Of a stretch of 64,000 bases of DNA, positions 1 to 11,375 are shown in pieces. The notes below the pieces were generated by a model that ran no database searches, had not been told where the DNA came from, and saw nothing but the letters and a program-made list of their open reading frames with translations. Source of the DNA: Luscinia megarhynchos (Eukaryota > Chordata > Aves > Passeriformes > Turdidae); contig CM067570.1 of assembly GCA_034336665.1 (NCBI GenBank), forward strand, positions 14,429,502 through 14,493,501, written 5' to 3'. Each line of letters opens with the position of its first letter. The stretch's first letter is position 1. The position numbers and the translations under genes were made by a program.

Positions 1-1437
1 TTCAAAATCCCCTTGCCCTTCTGCTTTTCTCTGCTTTTCCATGCAGAGAAAAGCAGAGAAAAAAAAAAAAAAGATGCAGCTCCATCCTTCCTGTTCCCAC
101 CTTCCCTGATACCCCCCCTTGGTTTTAGTTTTTTGCACTGCTGAAGGGTGTCATGTGTACTAGGGGACAAAACAGTCCCAAAGTCCTGACTTCCACAAAC
201 CTTGCCTTACACAGCTCAGTTACTTCTCACTTCTTTTATTTTCTTTTTAATCCTGTTTCTCCCTTCTATCCCCTAGGCCCCCTCCCACTCCCTTTCACAT
301 TTATCCCTTAATCAAATTGCTATATGCTCTTCTCAGCAATTCTTCTCTAAATCCCTCAGGCGGGTTAGAAGCCCCCTGAGGAAAGATCTTTTTTTGGCAA
401 CTGAGTTGAGATAGGAAAGAGGTCCTTGACAGAAGCATATTCCATCCCAGAAAGTTTTTAATCCTTCCAGATGCTTTGTCACAAACTGTGCTTTTATGCT
501 GGTGCACTTTTAAAGGCAGCCAGGATATGTGCAGAGGTCAGATCACAGAGCTGCTCTGGAAAACTCTAAATTGCTCTCGCCTTTGATTCTCGTGCTTTAA
601 AACCACTCTGAAGTTTAAATAAATGGATTAGAAATGAGTTAAAGAGCAGGGTGCTTAATGCTTCTGCTTAAATCTATAGCCTCAAGCCACGGCACTTTGG
701 GCGGCGAGATCCTGTTAAATCTCACCAGCTCAGCAGACTCTGAACAAGTCAAGGCTTGGGTGCAGATGTCTGTGGAGAAGCAAGGTGAAACACACCAGAG
801 AGGTGGCACTGGCCCTTCTGCAGCAGCACAGAAGGAAGCCCAAGGTGCTGAAATGGCAGTGGGACATACACTGGAGCACCTTCCACAAAGGCACCAGCAC
901 CACAGATATTTGCTGTTAATACTAAAGCTCTGACACCATAAATTTATTTTATTTTCTTGTAGGTCTCAGACTTGTTTCCAGCTGGGGAAAGGAGGAGCAG
1001 TGATAATGTGGTGGGCTAGATCCTCTCAGGAGACTCAGCTGTCTTGAAAGCCCGTTCTGCTTCCCGTTGTTTATTATTGTTGGACGGTGAAGGGACAGCT
1101 GCTGTGTTACATCCTCGAGGTAGCTGCACGTCCAGGGCTGCACGAAATGATGGCTGTAAATGCCAGCTTGGCAGCTCTTCTGGCCCTCCTTGGGGCAGGC
1201 CCTTACCCCCTGCTTCTGCTGTGGCTTTGTTCTGTGAGACAAGAGCAAAACATTTTGTAGCTGCTATTGAAAAGAGTTTCTCAACCTTTTAGGATAATCC
1301 CTGTTTTAAAGAGGAGGAGTTGAGTCAAGGAGAAAGTAAATCACTTGTGAAAATCACAGAGCATTATTGCTGAGTTTCTTGCTATCTCTCAACACAACAC
1401 TACCCTACCTGAGTGCAGCATCCCTACCCACAACTCC
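1..1437. other. Non-coding unique sequence at the left edge
   Basis: No gene is recognisable. The only open frames are under 100 codons, overlap on opposite strands and resemble no known family. The stretch 560-720 is AT-leaning with several TTTAAA/ATTA-type words and could be regulatory, but nothing decides this. A hairpin at 20-57 is listed separately. Confidence 0.6.
20..57. repeat. Perfect 15-bp inverted repeat followed by an A tract
   Basis: The left arm at 20-34 (core CTGCTTTTCTCTGC) is exactly complementary to 43-57 (core GCAGAGAAAAGCAG), with an 8-base loop at 35-42. An A-rich tract follows to about 72. The arms are purine/pyrimidine biased, so the symmetry may come from slippage of a TCTGCTTTTC-like unit. 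It is too short to be a typical microRNA precursor. Confidence 0.75.
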
Positions 1438-1484
1438 TTTTTTTTTTTTTTTTTTTTTTTAATATGAGACCAATGGTATTTATT
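1438..1484 (-). other. Poly-A tail with AATAAA read on the minus strand (possible retroposed mRNA end)
   Basis: A run of 23 T at 1438-1460 reads as poly-A on the minus strand. Eighteen bases upstream of it on that strand is AATAAA (plus-strand TTTATT at 1479-1484), the spacing of a normal polyadenylation signal. This arrangement is typical of the 3' end of a retroposed mRNA. The sequence to its right (1461-2320) has no open frame of 60 codons, so the source would be a 3' UTR or a decayed copy. No convincing target-site duplication was seen. A chance poly-T tract beside an AT-rich stretch remains possible. Confidence 0.35.
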
Positions 1485-2320
1485 TCTGGTTCACACTAAG
1501 ACACCAGGAGATGAAAGAAAACCATCCACAGTGACCCAGGTAAGCCTTTGGAAGGAGACACTGACGATTAAAATCCTGAATTTTGGATGCTCACCATACA
1601 TCTCACCACATGTATAAGAACAGTCCAGCTATGGAGGGAACAAAGAACGGGTTAGCTTGGCTTCCAGAGCTCACACACTCTTCTCTTTGCAGCAGGCTAT
1701 AAATTATGCAGCATTTAAAGATGACTTTCTAAACCCCTGGCTTTAAAGCTTATTTATAACTCCCACACTGATATTTTTCAGACTCGTGACAGCTCCCACC
1801 TTCACAAGCTGGGGACATGCCAAGCACCTGGCCTTTTCTATAATGGCCCGTTCTCCCCAGAAAGCTCCCCCACCTCTTTTTTAAGCAATGCTTTGGATAT
1901 CTCAGGGAGATTTTATTTATAGCAGAGACATAAAAAGCAAGTGGAAGAGAGTGAAGATGGTCAAAGGGAAAAGTAGCAAGTGTCCTAAATGTCTAACAAA
2001 CGTCATAGGACATGCTGGAAAAAATAAGGCCCTGGGAGCAGCCAAGATCTCTTAGTGATAATTTATATAGGAACAGCATGATTTCATGAAAAGCAGGTTA
2101 GGCTCAGACCTAGCCAAGATGGAAACTTATGTCTAAGAGGAATCACCTCAGGGAAATGATGAGGGAGGTGGTTCTTGTTCTCAGAGGGGGCTAAGCTGAC
2201 CATTGGCAAAGCCAGGGGTGTGTGTGGGTGAGAAGGTGGCAGCCTCATGTTGGCAGACACTGCTCAGTGACAGGATCCTGATGGGGCCTGTGTGAAGTCC
2301 AGCTGTTCTAGGACTTTGGA
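1461..2320. other. Unique non-coding sequence without open frames
   Basis: No open frame of 60 codons or more lies here on either strand, which is sparser than the surroundings. If the adjacent poly-T is a retroposition tail, the inserted body would lie here. I see no recognisable repeat family. Confidence 0.5.
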
Positions 2321-2348
2321 TTTGTTTGTTTGTTTGTTTATTTATTTA
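2321..2348. repeat. TTTG/TTTA tetranucleotide microsatellite
   Basis: About four to five TTTG units run directly into TTTA units. It is a short simple repeat inside otherwise unique sequence. Confidence 0.9.
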
Positions 2349-5300
2349 ATTGATCTCCCAATGTTAGACAGCTCACTGCTGGGGGAAGAGCCACATCTTG
2401 AACTGTGGCATGGACAGAGTCTCTAATGCCCTAATGCTGTGAGTGAAATACCTCCAGCCACAGCTCAGTCCCTGCTTTGGGATCTGGCTTACAGCTGGGC
2501 CTGGCACTGGGATTCCCTGTAGGAAACAGGAGCTAAGACACTGAATCTTAAATAGAACAACAAAAGCCTAGCATACAGAAAAAAGCCTCCTGTCAGCCTC
2601 CTTTGGTAGGTGAGGCTGTTCCAGACCCATGCTGTTACTTGCAGCCTCAGAAGCACACCCAGGAGGAAGGTGACCCCTGAAAACTGAATAGAGCAGGGAC
2701 TGAGCAGTGTCTTAGAGCAATCCAGGATCTGTTTGTAAAGAGACCTGTTTCCCCCCCATTGACTGCCCTGCTTCAAAGCCTTGGAATGTCTTTGGCTCCG
2801 TGTGCAGCAGCGTGAAGCAGAGCCCTGCAGTCTCAGTGGGGTTTGCTCCTTCTCCCAGCCTGAGGAACATTTCTGCACCCCAGGGCAGGTGCTTGCATTG
2901 CCAGAGGAAGACAATTCATCTTTGTGAAATCTTTGAAGGTTCAGATTTTTTTTCTTTTTAATAAAAATGCCTGGAGCCGGATAAGCATTAAACAACAAAA
3001 CAAAACAAAAAAACCCCCAATATTCATGTGAGGCATACTTGTGTCAGAACATCTGTCTTCAGCTCTGTGCTTTGATTCAGATGTCTCCTCCTCCTTCTCT
3101 CTTGTCTGAAGTGACCAGCAGGTCTCAGAGATCAGAAATCTGGCCAGAGAAAAATCTTGCTTGAAATTGCTTTGTCTTCCCTGCAAAAACGCCCCAGACT
3201 TTGGAAGGAATGGCACTTTTCAGCAAAAGTAAATTTAGACAAAAATCTCTGACCACCTTCAGTCTATTCTCAGTGGCACCAGGCATTGCAGGCAAAACAA
3301 AGGCATCTTGGCAAAATTACACCATTGAAATTGCAGGCAGAAGAGCTCAATTTAACACCCACTAATTGTTGCACAATAGTTACAGGAATAATCGGAATTT
3401 GTTAATTAGATGCATGCCAATGTGTAATCCAAGACTGGTTTAAATAATTATTCCTATCTTCCCAATAGGCTGTGGTGGTGATTAGCTTGCTGGCTGTTTC
3501 TCTTGACTGTTCTACTTCAAGTAAAAAGAGAGGTGAGAGACATCCATGCAGTGAGCCATGGCACTCCTTAATGAAATCCTGCTCCCAGGGTACTGAGATC
3601 TGCTTGCTGATGAGTGCTGCTGGTTGCTGCTTTTGACCACAGAAACATCAGAGGCAGCAAGGTGGACTGCCAGAAAGCTCTTGGTTCAGTGCCGTGCCAG
3701 TGAAATTAAATTAATACTTTTTAGAGTGTTTAATTCCTGAAGGAAGATGTAAGGAGGACAAGTGCCACAAATTCAAATCCTCCATTGTAACCACAAGGTT
3801 AAAAAAAAGAAAAAAATCAGACCAGTGGCTGGAGAACAAAACTCTGCTCCCTGGGACATTCCTTGTCCCCCAGCCTGGAGAAATGCCCTCTACTGGCTCA
3901 GAAAGACTTTTTTTCCTTCAGTTTCACCATAAACTTGCCTATTTGCCACCTCCAGGTCTCCTAATAATTTCTCACCCTCCTTTGGCTAGCTCCTTCAGTG
4001 CTGCTTGGTTCATGTCATGCTTTGTTTTGGACCATGGGAGATACCTGAGGAAAGGATGGAAATAGAACAGTGGAAAGGAATTAGTGCAACTGACCTTGTG
4101 AACGCTGAACAGTAAAAATTGCACCCCAAACACAAACATGGGGGAAACCCCCTAAGAACAAAGCCAAATTGCATTCCACTGTATGATCTGCTTGCCTAGC
4201 CTTGTGAAGGAACAAGAGAAATGCCCAAACATTAGAGGAAAAGATGCTTTGTGCTGAGACATTCATTTTCAAGTCATCAGCAGTCACAAATACTTAGTAT
4301 TTCTGTCAGTCTCATTGTGGACTCTAGGGAGCTGTTGCTACTGAAATAGCCACCTGATGGAAAACAGCAATAGAACAAACTGGTTCTGGGTGGGAAACAA
4401 TCTGTAGGATTTGCTGAGGGAGTTAAGGAAGGCAGCACACAAGCAGGAGCCAGGAAACACAAAGACTAGATTTTTTTTTTTACCAAAACGTAGGTGAATG
4501 GCTGCAAGTTCCAAGACAGTACTTTTGTATTTCCTCTCATAAAAAAGCACCTTTGAGCACTCCAGGAGCCCCTTGTCTGCACTGCACTGAAGCACTTGTC
4601 CATTTGTTGGGATGTGGGAGCGAGAGCAGAGGTGCAGGAAGGCAGTGTCAGTGGCAGAGCCAGCCTGTCTGCTCAGCACACAGCCCCTCTGGGGAGGGGG
4701 AATTTTGCTGCACCAGAGACCCCAACAGTTTATGATAAATATATGGACACCAGTCATTGCTTTCCCTTCATGTTCCTATTCTGGGGTAAGTTGGAGCCCC
4801 ACAAACCAGGCTGAAGCTGAGTACCCTCCCCTGCTACTTATCCCCATTACCTCATGCTCTCTGCTCTTTCTGCCTGCTGCCTTGCAGCAAGGGAACCAAG
4901 GGGTTTGAAAACGTCCTTCCTCTTCTTGAGCCCTAACAGAGCCATCTCTCCTTTTCTAGTCCCTACTCAGCGCACCTCATTCCTTTGACAGAAGTTCTTC
5001 CTCTCTCAGCTGCTCCTGCTCATTTACACCCCTTTCATCATGATTTCCCTAATTACTGCTGCTAACTGAGCTGCCTAGGCTAGGAGCACAGACAAGATGA
5101 GCCCCAGACCAGGACCTTCTGGCAGTGCCTCGGTGACCTGGGTAACTCTCCGAGGGTTTCTCTTTTTGTTGACTGCAGAGGGAGCTGAAAGCCAGCAGGA
5201 TGCCAATTTGTCTGCCTGAGGTGAGATGGAGCTGTACCATTGCATGGGCAGGACATTCCAGGCCAAGCCATCCAACAGAGCAACACTTAAACAGCTCTCC

Positions 5301-7139
5301 AGAATTCCACTGCTCCAAGAAAGCAGCAGAGATGAGGACACATGAAACTCGCTAAAAGCAGGGAAAAACGGCAAACAATTGCCCCTTGTTGAAATCCATG
5401 CTTCTCTTCTTACACTTACGTAAGGAATCTGGAGAGAGCCAAGAACATGGAAAGCAGAGGTTCCCCAGAGACAATCTCAATTCATGAAGCTTCAGTGGAT
5501 TTTGCTAGCCCTGAACTTACTGCCATGGGATTCAAACCTCTCTCTTGTGCTGCTCTGTAGTGCAGGAGCAGTAATATGACTTTCTCATTGTCTTATGGCT
5601 CCTTGTATTGCCATTCATTGCTCCCTCACTATCTTTGAGGAAGCACTTCAGCAGAACTTTACCAGAACTACCAAACAGAGAAGACACTTAAGTGTTCCTA
5701 CATGACACTCAAGGTTCAAAGGTTTTCTTCAGCCTGGGCTTGGTCCCAATCAAATGGGAGGGGTTTTTTGGTTGACTTCTTTTTTTTTTTTTCCCCCAAA
5801 AGTCCAAAGACCAAGATTTCTCCACCCCCAATCAAATAAAAAAGCACAATAACCCTGTGGCCCACCTCTTTTATGGGATCCTGGGGTAATTACCTGCTCA
5901 CTTCAGCTGCTACAGCCCTGCACCTGGAGACCCCAGAATACACCAGTGGCTTCACTGCTGCTCAACATTAACTCCTTGTTTCCCAACTCCCTTCTCTGCC
6001 AGCTGGTGTGTGAATATTGGGAGGAGAAACTCAAGGAGTTTCTATTCCTACTCTAATTCTGATCCTAGAAAACTGAGCACAAGTTGTCCCGTAGAATGCA
6101 AAGAAACTCTCCCCTAAGCACTCTGTTTCCTCCATCTTGATTTGAAGTTGAAACTAGATTGAACAAAAATTAAAAGAAACCAACTTACTGGCCAAATAAG
6201 GGACAAAGGACAGGGGACTCAGGCATCCTGAGAAGGACAGAAGCAATACAGGTGGAAGAGAAGGCTGATAGACACAGATGGTCTGACACAATGGTCTGAA
6301 GAAATATTATAGACCAAGAGGGAACAGGACATTTTCTTCTGTGAATCAGCATGGATACCTTTCTGTAGACATCAACACAACATGTGCTTCGCCTAAATAC
6401 CCCACAGAATAATTTAGTTTTTAATTTCTGTGATCCAGAGGCATAAACTGGATTGTTCCTCTCTGTTTGATCTGAGATATCTAGCCCTTCTCTGCAATAT
6501 CTGATTGTCTTTGACATTCTGTCTCTGGTTTAAGTGGCTACAATAATCCTAAACAGAGCTCTCTACATTTCTGCAGACACAGGTCATGCAGTAGTGACGT
6601 TTTTGATAATGGTTCATAGTTTGTTATGTTGAGAATCAGGGGAAGTCAAGGGATTTCCCACCTGAGATTTACCCACCTTCCCCAAAATTATTTTGGATGG
6701 AAAGGAGCAGCAAAGTCCAATATAATATAAAGCACATTTTTGGCTAACATCTGAAATGCCTTCAGATATCATCTAAAGTTACACACACGTGTCCCCAGTG
6801 AAGCCTGAAACAAAGCTCTCAGAGAAGACAGGATTAATTCGAGGTCAGGAGGGCTTTGCTTTCTGTCATAACATTGCCATGATGTAGTACCAAACTCATT
6901 ACTTACTGTGACATGAAGCTAAGAGACTGAGGAATGGTTTAGAGTGTGTTAGCTTATACTCCCCTTCCACTGCAATATCTTCTCTTGAGGATGGCAGCAA
7001 ACAATCTAAACAAGGACTTGTGTGTATGGAACAACTTAGTCCCCATGCAAACAATATGGGGACATCAGGGATTTCTGTGAGATGTTATGCTTTTGTTGTA
7101 TCCAAATTGCCTACAGATTTTTCTATGTGTCAGTCTCAG
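2349..7139. other. Long non-coding unique stretch
   Basis: No supported gene. Open frames up to 169 codons (minus strand, 2489-2998) end in low-complexity lysine-rich tails or overlap others and match no family I know. Small A/C-rich tracts lie at 2990-3016 and a T/C tract at about 5780-5797. The part at 3330-3480 is AT-rich with TAATTG and TTAATTAG homeodomain-type words and a C/EBP-like TTGCACAAT at 3369-3377, so it could be a regulatory block. Nothing else stands out. Confidence 0.55.
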
Positions 7140-7400
7140 CTTGGAGGGGGCTGTGTTCTTTAATTAAACCGAGTTGATTAGACAGTTGCAAAGAAGGGAA
7201 ACTAGTTCACAGTATGTCATCTGACCTTTTCTGTCTTTTTCCTCAGCTCTGATCAGCTGTGAAGCAATTCTGAACTTTTCAAAACAATTTGTTCTTCGAT
7301 TTGGAATAATGACAGTAAATAGTTCTTTAAATAGCCTCATTTGTCAGCTGTCCACTGGGATTAGTTAACATTAAAGAGCTGATCTCCTTTAACTGGATAC
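7140..7400. promoter_or_regulatory. Candidate conserved non-coding block
   Basis: This AT-leaning, non-repetitive stretch is dense in short motifs: TTTAATTAAA, TTGATTAGA, two CAGCTG E-boxes, TTAGTTAACATTA (HNF1-like half sites) and CTTTAACTGG. It holds no simple repeat or mobile element. A good splice-acceptor-like tract ends in CCTCAG at 7241-7246, and a GTAAAT donor-like word starts at 7315, framing 68 bases that are open in one frame. Conservation cannot be tested here, so the regulatory or exonic reading is inference only. Confidence 0.3.
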
Positions 7401-9479
7401 TTTAGCTGCCTAGGGCTGACCTTCCATGTGATCCCAGGTAGGTGCTGCTCTCTGAGAGTCTTGGGTTCACCAGTTATAAAGTTGGAAGGGACAGCTCTAA
7501 TTGTTTAGTTCTGAGACACTGAGAGCTGAGGATTTCCATGAATTCAACCTTTTTTCAGTGTACCAGCTGGGAAAACACACCTCATACTCAGCAAAATACT
7601 CCCTGTGCTGGAGGTTGTACCATCAGCTAAAATTTGGGTGCTTCAAGGATAAGTCATACTTTTGCCTGAGCATTTGCCCCTTCTTTTTGGCCTGGCTGTG
7701 TGTTTCTTCACCCTCTGCAAATGAGCTGTTGTTATCTATGAATTCTCGGGCTAATTTTCCCTGTCTGTGTAAATAAAAACTTAGAATCAAGGTTATGCTT
7801 GTGAGCTGTGTCTGGACAAGCACACTCTGCTGACAGTAGCAGATATTAAAAAAAAAACCAAAACCTACCAGGTTCCAGTTATTTTGAGTATAATGATCAT
7901 ACATGATATCTCCCCAGAAACTTCAGGACTTTTGTTATTGTCACCCTCACGAAGTTTACACTGAACTTCTTATACACTGTCTGATTAATCTAAGCATACA
8001 CTGCAGATGCTTCTGACATTTATGGAGCTACATCAGCATGTGTGGAGCAACGGGGATCCAACAAAAGATCTCAAAATCCACCTTTAATGGAAGTCCAGAT
8101 GAGAAAAGGGAGTATAGTCAGGAAAAAACCCTATTATTTACATATCTCTCTGTATAGCAGCTATCTAGTACAGCAATTATCTTCTGCCAGTGTCATGGGC
8201 CCTCCACAAAGCTGGATGCCTTGAACAATACCTCTGTATATTGGATACAAGCTCTGCTCTCTCCCTGCTTCAGCTATCCTTGATTGCACACTTCCAGGTG
8301 CTGATTTCCAGATTAAGAGAGTCTTTATTTCAGACTTTTCACACGCTGTCAACGTGGTGTTTGATTACATCAATAGAGGCAAAATATCGGTGCTTAGTGG
8401 AAATAAAGGGATTTTTTTTAAGCGGGGAGATCTATTTTTGTCACTTCCTCCTGTGGGGCAGGTTATCAAGATGACCTGCAAACAGCATTGCAGCAAAGAA
8501 CAGCTCACTGTTTCGGGAGGTGAGGGGAGACAGACGGTATTTATGGTGTGTCATAAACAGTGAAGGACTCTTTGGACAATATCCTAACAAATACTCTAAA
8601 AACAAACTGCCAGGCTCTCAAATTCAACATACAGACGGTCATCCTTTCCCTCCTGCTCTGTGATCTAGTTAAGGTTTGCCTTTGGGTATTGCCACAATGA
8701 ACTCAACTATAAGGACAAACTGTGGAGTCCCTGATAAGAGATTCTGAAGGACTGTTTATGGGCAGGACCCATGCAGGAACCAACAGAAGTGTGCTTGTCT
8801 TCAGGCTGTGATGCCTTACAAGGCCTGCACCCACCCTTCAGAGGTATTTTTCCAATTGTGGTGTAGATCATACACCCAGCAGGTCCCATGGGCCCTACCT
8901 TAGCCTGGTACAGTGTCAAAAAGCAGAATATGACCATAATTCTCTCGCACAGAGAGAGGTGGACTCTAGTTGTGCAGGGCTTGGCTCCAGGTTCAGAGCT
9001 CTCTCAGGCCTTTATCTCTGTGTGATGGGTGCAGAAGTCAGACTATTTGGAGGACATTCCCCAGGAGGAAGCCCCCAGCCATCTCTCAGCAGACCTGTAA
9101 GGGAGGGAGATGAAAGGCACTTAGTGCCAACATCTGGGAGACAACCCATGTGTTGTCCTGAAAAAATGGTTGCCTTTCTCCAGTACTGGGGGCTGCTGTA
9201 ACTCTCCTCTTCATTTTTGGGTTGAAGCTTGCTGGTCCTGCTTCTGGATTGACAAAATCTGCTCTTTGTTAGCCCCTAAGTCCCTCAGAGGGAACGAGTA
9301 TCACGATTTCCTTGACACAGTGGTCGCCTTCCTCCCAGACCCAGTTAGCTCCAGGAGTGGAGCCTTGAGGCTGCCTTGCTGCTTGGGCTTTCTCCAGGGA
9401 GCCCACTGGGGCAGGCAGCCACTGCTGCCATGAGCAGGGTGTTTCTACCAGGAGTGCTGACAGCCTGTTTTCATCAGCT
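7401..9479. other. Non-coding unique stretch
   Basis: No gene is supported. Open frames are 60-95 codons, overlap each other and have no recognisable domains. The segment around 8340-8480 is non-repetitive and open in one plus-strand frame for 69 codons (8354-8563), but it lacks any match I can name and any clear splice context. Confidence 0.55.
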
Positions 9480-9610
9480 CCGAATGGAAAAATTGTTTGG
9501 AGAAAGGCCTGAAATGTTTATCAAAGAGCCACGGCATTTAGTGTAAATGATGAAATGACGGGGAATTAATCTAAACCCCACCACGGCGCTATCAGGAGCC
9601 ACGGGCTGGA
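9480..9610. promoter_or_regulatory. Candidate enhancer-like block with overlapping FOX and TCF/LEF words
   Basis: TGTTTATCAAAG at 9515-9526 joins a forkhead word (TGTTTA) to a TCF/LEF word (ATCAAAG). TGACG (half CRE) and GGAATTAATC follow within 60 bases. The block is free of simple repeats and has CpGs that its AT-rich surroundings lack. These motifs are short and common, so this is suggestive only. A cross-species alignment would decide it. Confidence 0.3.
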
Positions 9611-9832
9611 GGGGCTGTGGGATGGCCAGTGGGAGTTTCACCCCCAGGCTTAGTGGTTTCATAGGCAGCTCTTGTCTTCCAGCTGAAACGCTTCTGGAGT
9701 GGATCACAACCTCTGCAGAGTTCAGAGGTGACCATTGCATTGGTCACGGCTACTTCGTGCTGCTGCATCTGCCCGTGGCCTTTGGGAGCCTTCTGCCTTA
9801 CACTGTTAAGTTTCTCATGTTGTTTTATGCTG

Positions 9833-9857
9833 TGATGAGGATTAATAATCCTCATCA
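9833..9857. repeat. 25-bp near-perfect palindrome with two OTX/PITX-type cores
   Basis: TGATGAGGATTA at 9833-9844 and its exact complement TAATCCTCATCA at 9846-9857 flank a single A. Each arm carries TAATCC (GGATTA), the recognition core of K50 homeodomain proteins such as OTX, CRX, PITX and GSC, in inverted orientation one base apart. A dimeric homeodomain site is plausible. A chance palindrome or a small extruding hairpin are alternatives. The symmetry is seen directly; binding is inferred. Confidence 0.7.
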
Positions 9858-11039
9858 TGGTCGATGATGTAAGCATGAGACCGTCTGAGCTGTAAGGGCT
9901 AAAGGCCACAAGGAGAATGGTCTTTGAATGTCTTGTGGTAACGCCAGGGAAATCTTCCCTTTCCTTAGCAGGCTGTTCAGGAGTTCAGGCTGTTCCTCTA
10001 ACAAAAACTACCCCTCAGGCCTTGCTGACTCATTTGCACAGTAATAATTAGGAAAGAAGAGTTTCTTCCACTCACTTGGCACCACCATTGCTTGTGAAGC
10101 CCTAATGGGTGTTACTTCTGTGACAGAAAAATGATTTTTATCTTGCATGGGCTTATAGTAATCAGATTTAAAACACATAAAAATTGCATTTTTTAAAGTT
10201 ATGCTTCTAGCTCTTATGGGTCAAGACCTACCTTCTAAACTGGGAACTGAATGGTGTGGTAGGATATTTCTGTCCAGTGTGCAGGCAGCCTGCAGCTATC
10301 AGCTACAGGGCTACACTTTGCACTCACCTTTGAATGTCTGTGTGGTGGTGGGTCTACACACCCTGGAGACATCACTGACCATTCTCAAGGGCAGAGCTGA
10401 TGGAAATGAAAAAATCATCCAGCAGACGAAGGAAGAAGAAAGGAAGATTCACCAAGCCGTTCTTTTATCTGTGATCAGTGTTACCTCAGCCGATGCCTAA
10501 GAGGAATGTGACATCCAAATTCATGCACTGGGGCTGAACAGGGAATCTAGTATTTTTTTTTTTCCCAAATGGCTAAAGCAGAGAGAGCTCAGTATTTTGC
10601 TTGGAGATTTCCCCAGTGCCTAGAGCTGACATCACCACTGTCTCACCATGCCGAGAGAAGAGCGATGTGCAAGTGGAGCGCTGATGGCTCAGAGGCACCT
10701 CCTCTCCTCTGCTCAGCCTGCTGCCCTTCAGCCCTCACTCTGGACTTAATAAGCCCAGAGTTCAGTAGGATTCACTTCTGCTTCGCCCTGGCTGCTAAGC
10801 ATTAGCCCAGAGCTGAAGATCCCGAGAGGTGCTGGGTCTGAGATCGGAGCGAGGGCTGGAGGGAAAGCTATTGCTGCCCTTATCGCTCCCTGAGGTTCGT
10901 TGCATTCCAAGGAAATCATCTGGTGCTTGGCTTTCCCGGCTTCCCTGGCCACCGTGAGGGCTTTAGGACAATCCCTAATCTGTTCCCTCGTGAACACTGA
11001 CGGCCTTTCTTGTGGGAAACAAGTTTGCAAGTTCAGTTG
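9858..11039. other. Non-coding unique stretch left of the CpG-rich patch
   Basis: No gene recognised. An open frame at 10201-10500 (plus, 99 codons) has no known domain. An AT-rich segment lies at 10130-10200 and a T tract at about 10552-10563. GC content rises from about 10600 towards the CpG-dense patch. Confidence 0.55.
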
Positions 11040-11375
11040 TTTCTATCAAAGATGAGAGAACATCCAAGCAGCGCCAGACAGTACAAGCTTCCCCCGCGGG
11101 CGCTCTGGCTCTGGCATCCCACACGGATCTGTCCCCAGCAGGACCCGCAGCACAAGCCAGCATCTCTGTCCCCAGCATCCACCTCCTCCGCCTCGCCCCC
11201 GCTCATAGCCCGCGTTCCTGGCTCCAGCTCGCCTCCTGCCTGGCTGCCGAGACACGCAGGGCACTCCCGGGAGAGGCTGGCACTCGCTGTTCCCTCTCCC
11301 GGCCGCTGCCCGTGCGCAAAGGAGCGCCTGCAGGCGCACAAACCCTGTCGCACCTGAGGGATGGCTGTGATGGCA
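11040..11375. promoter_or_regulatory. CpG-dense patch, candidate CpG island
   Basis: About two dozen CpG dinucleotides can be counted in roughly 330 bases, including clusters in CCCCGCGGGCGC near 11095 and CCCGGCCGCTGCCCGTGCGC near 11300-11318. The rest of the window is strongly CpG-poor. My rough observed/expected ratio is near 0.7, which would meet ordinary CpG-island criteria, though the length is modest. Open frames on both strands (up to 137 codons) reflect the scarcity of stops in GC-rich DNA. It could be a promoter, an unmethylated enhancer or a recent GC-rich insertion. No TATA box, clear initiator or coding exon is recognisable beside it. Confidence 0.45.

Noticed and set aside
7461..7510. 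GTTGGAAGGGACAGCTCTAA-like wording as an antisense CR1 end
   Set aside because: Only about a dozen bases match the CR1 tail and the terminal ATCATAGAA motif is missing.
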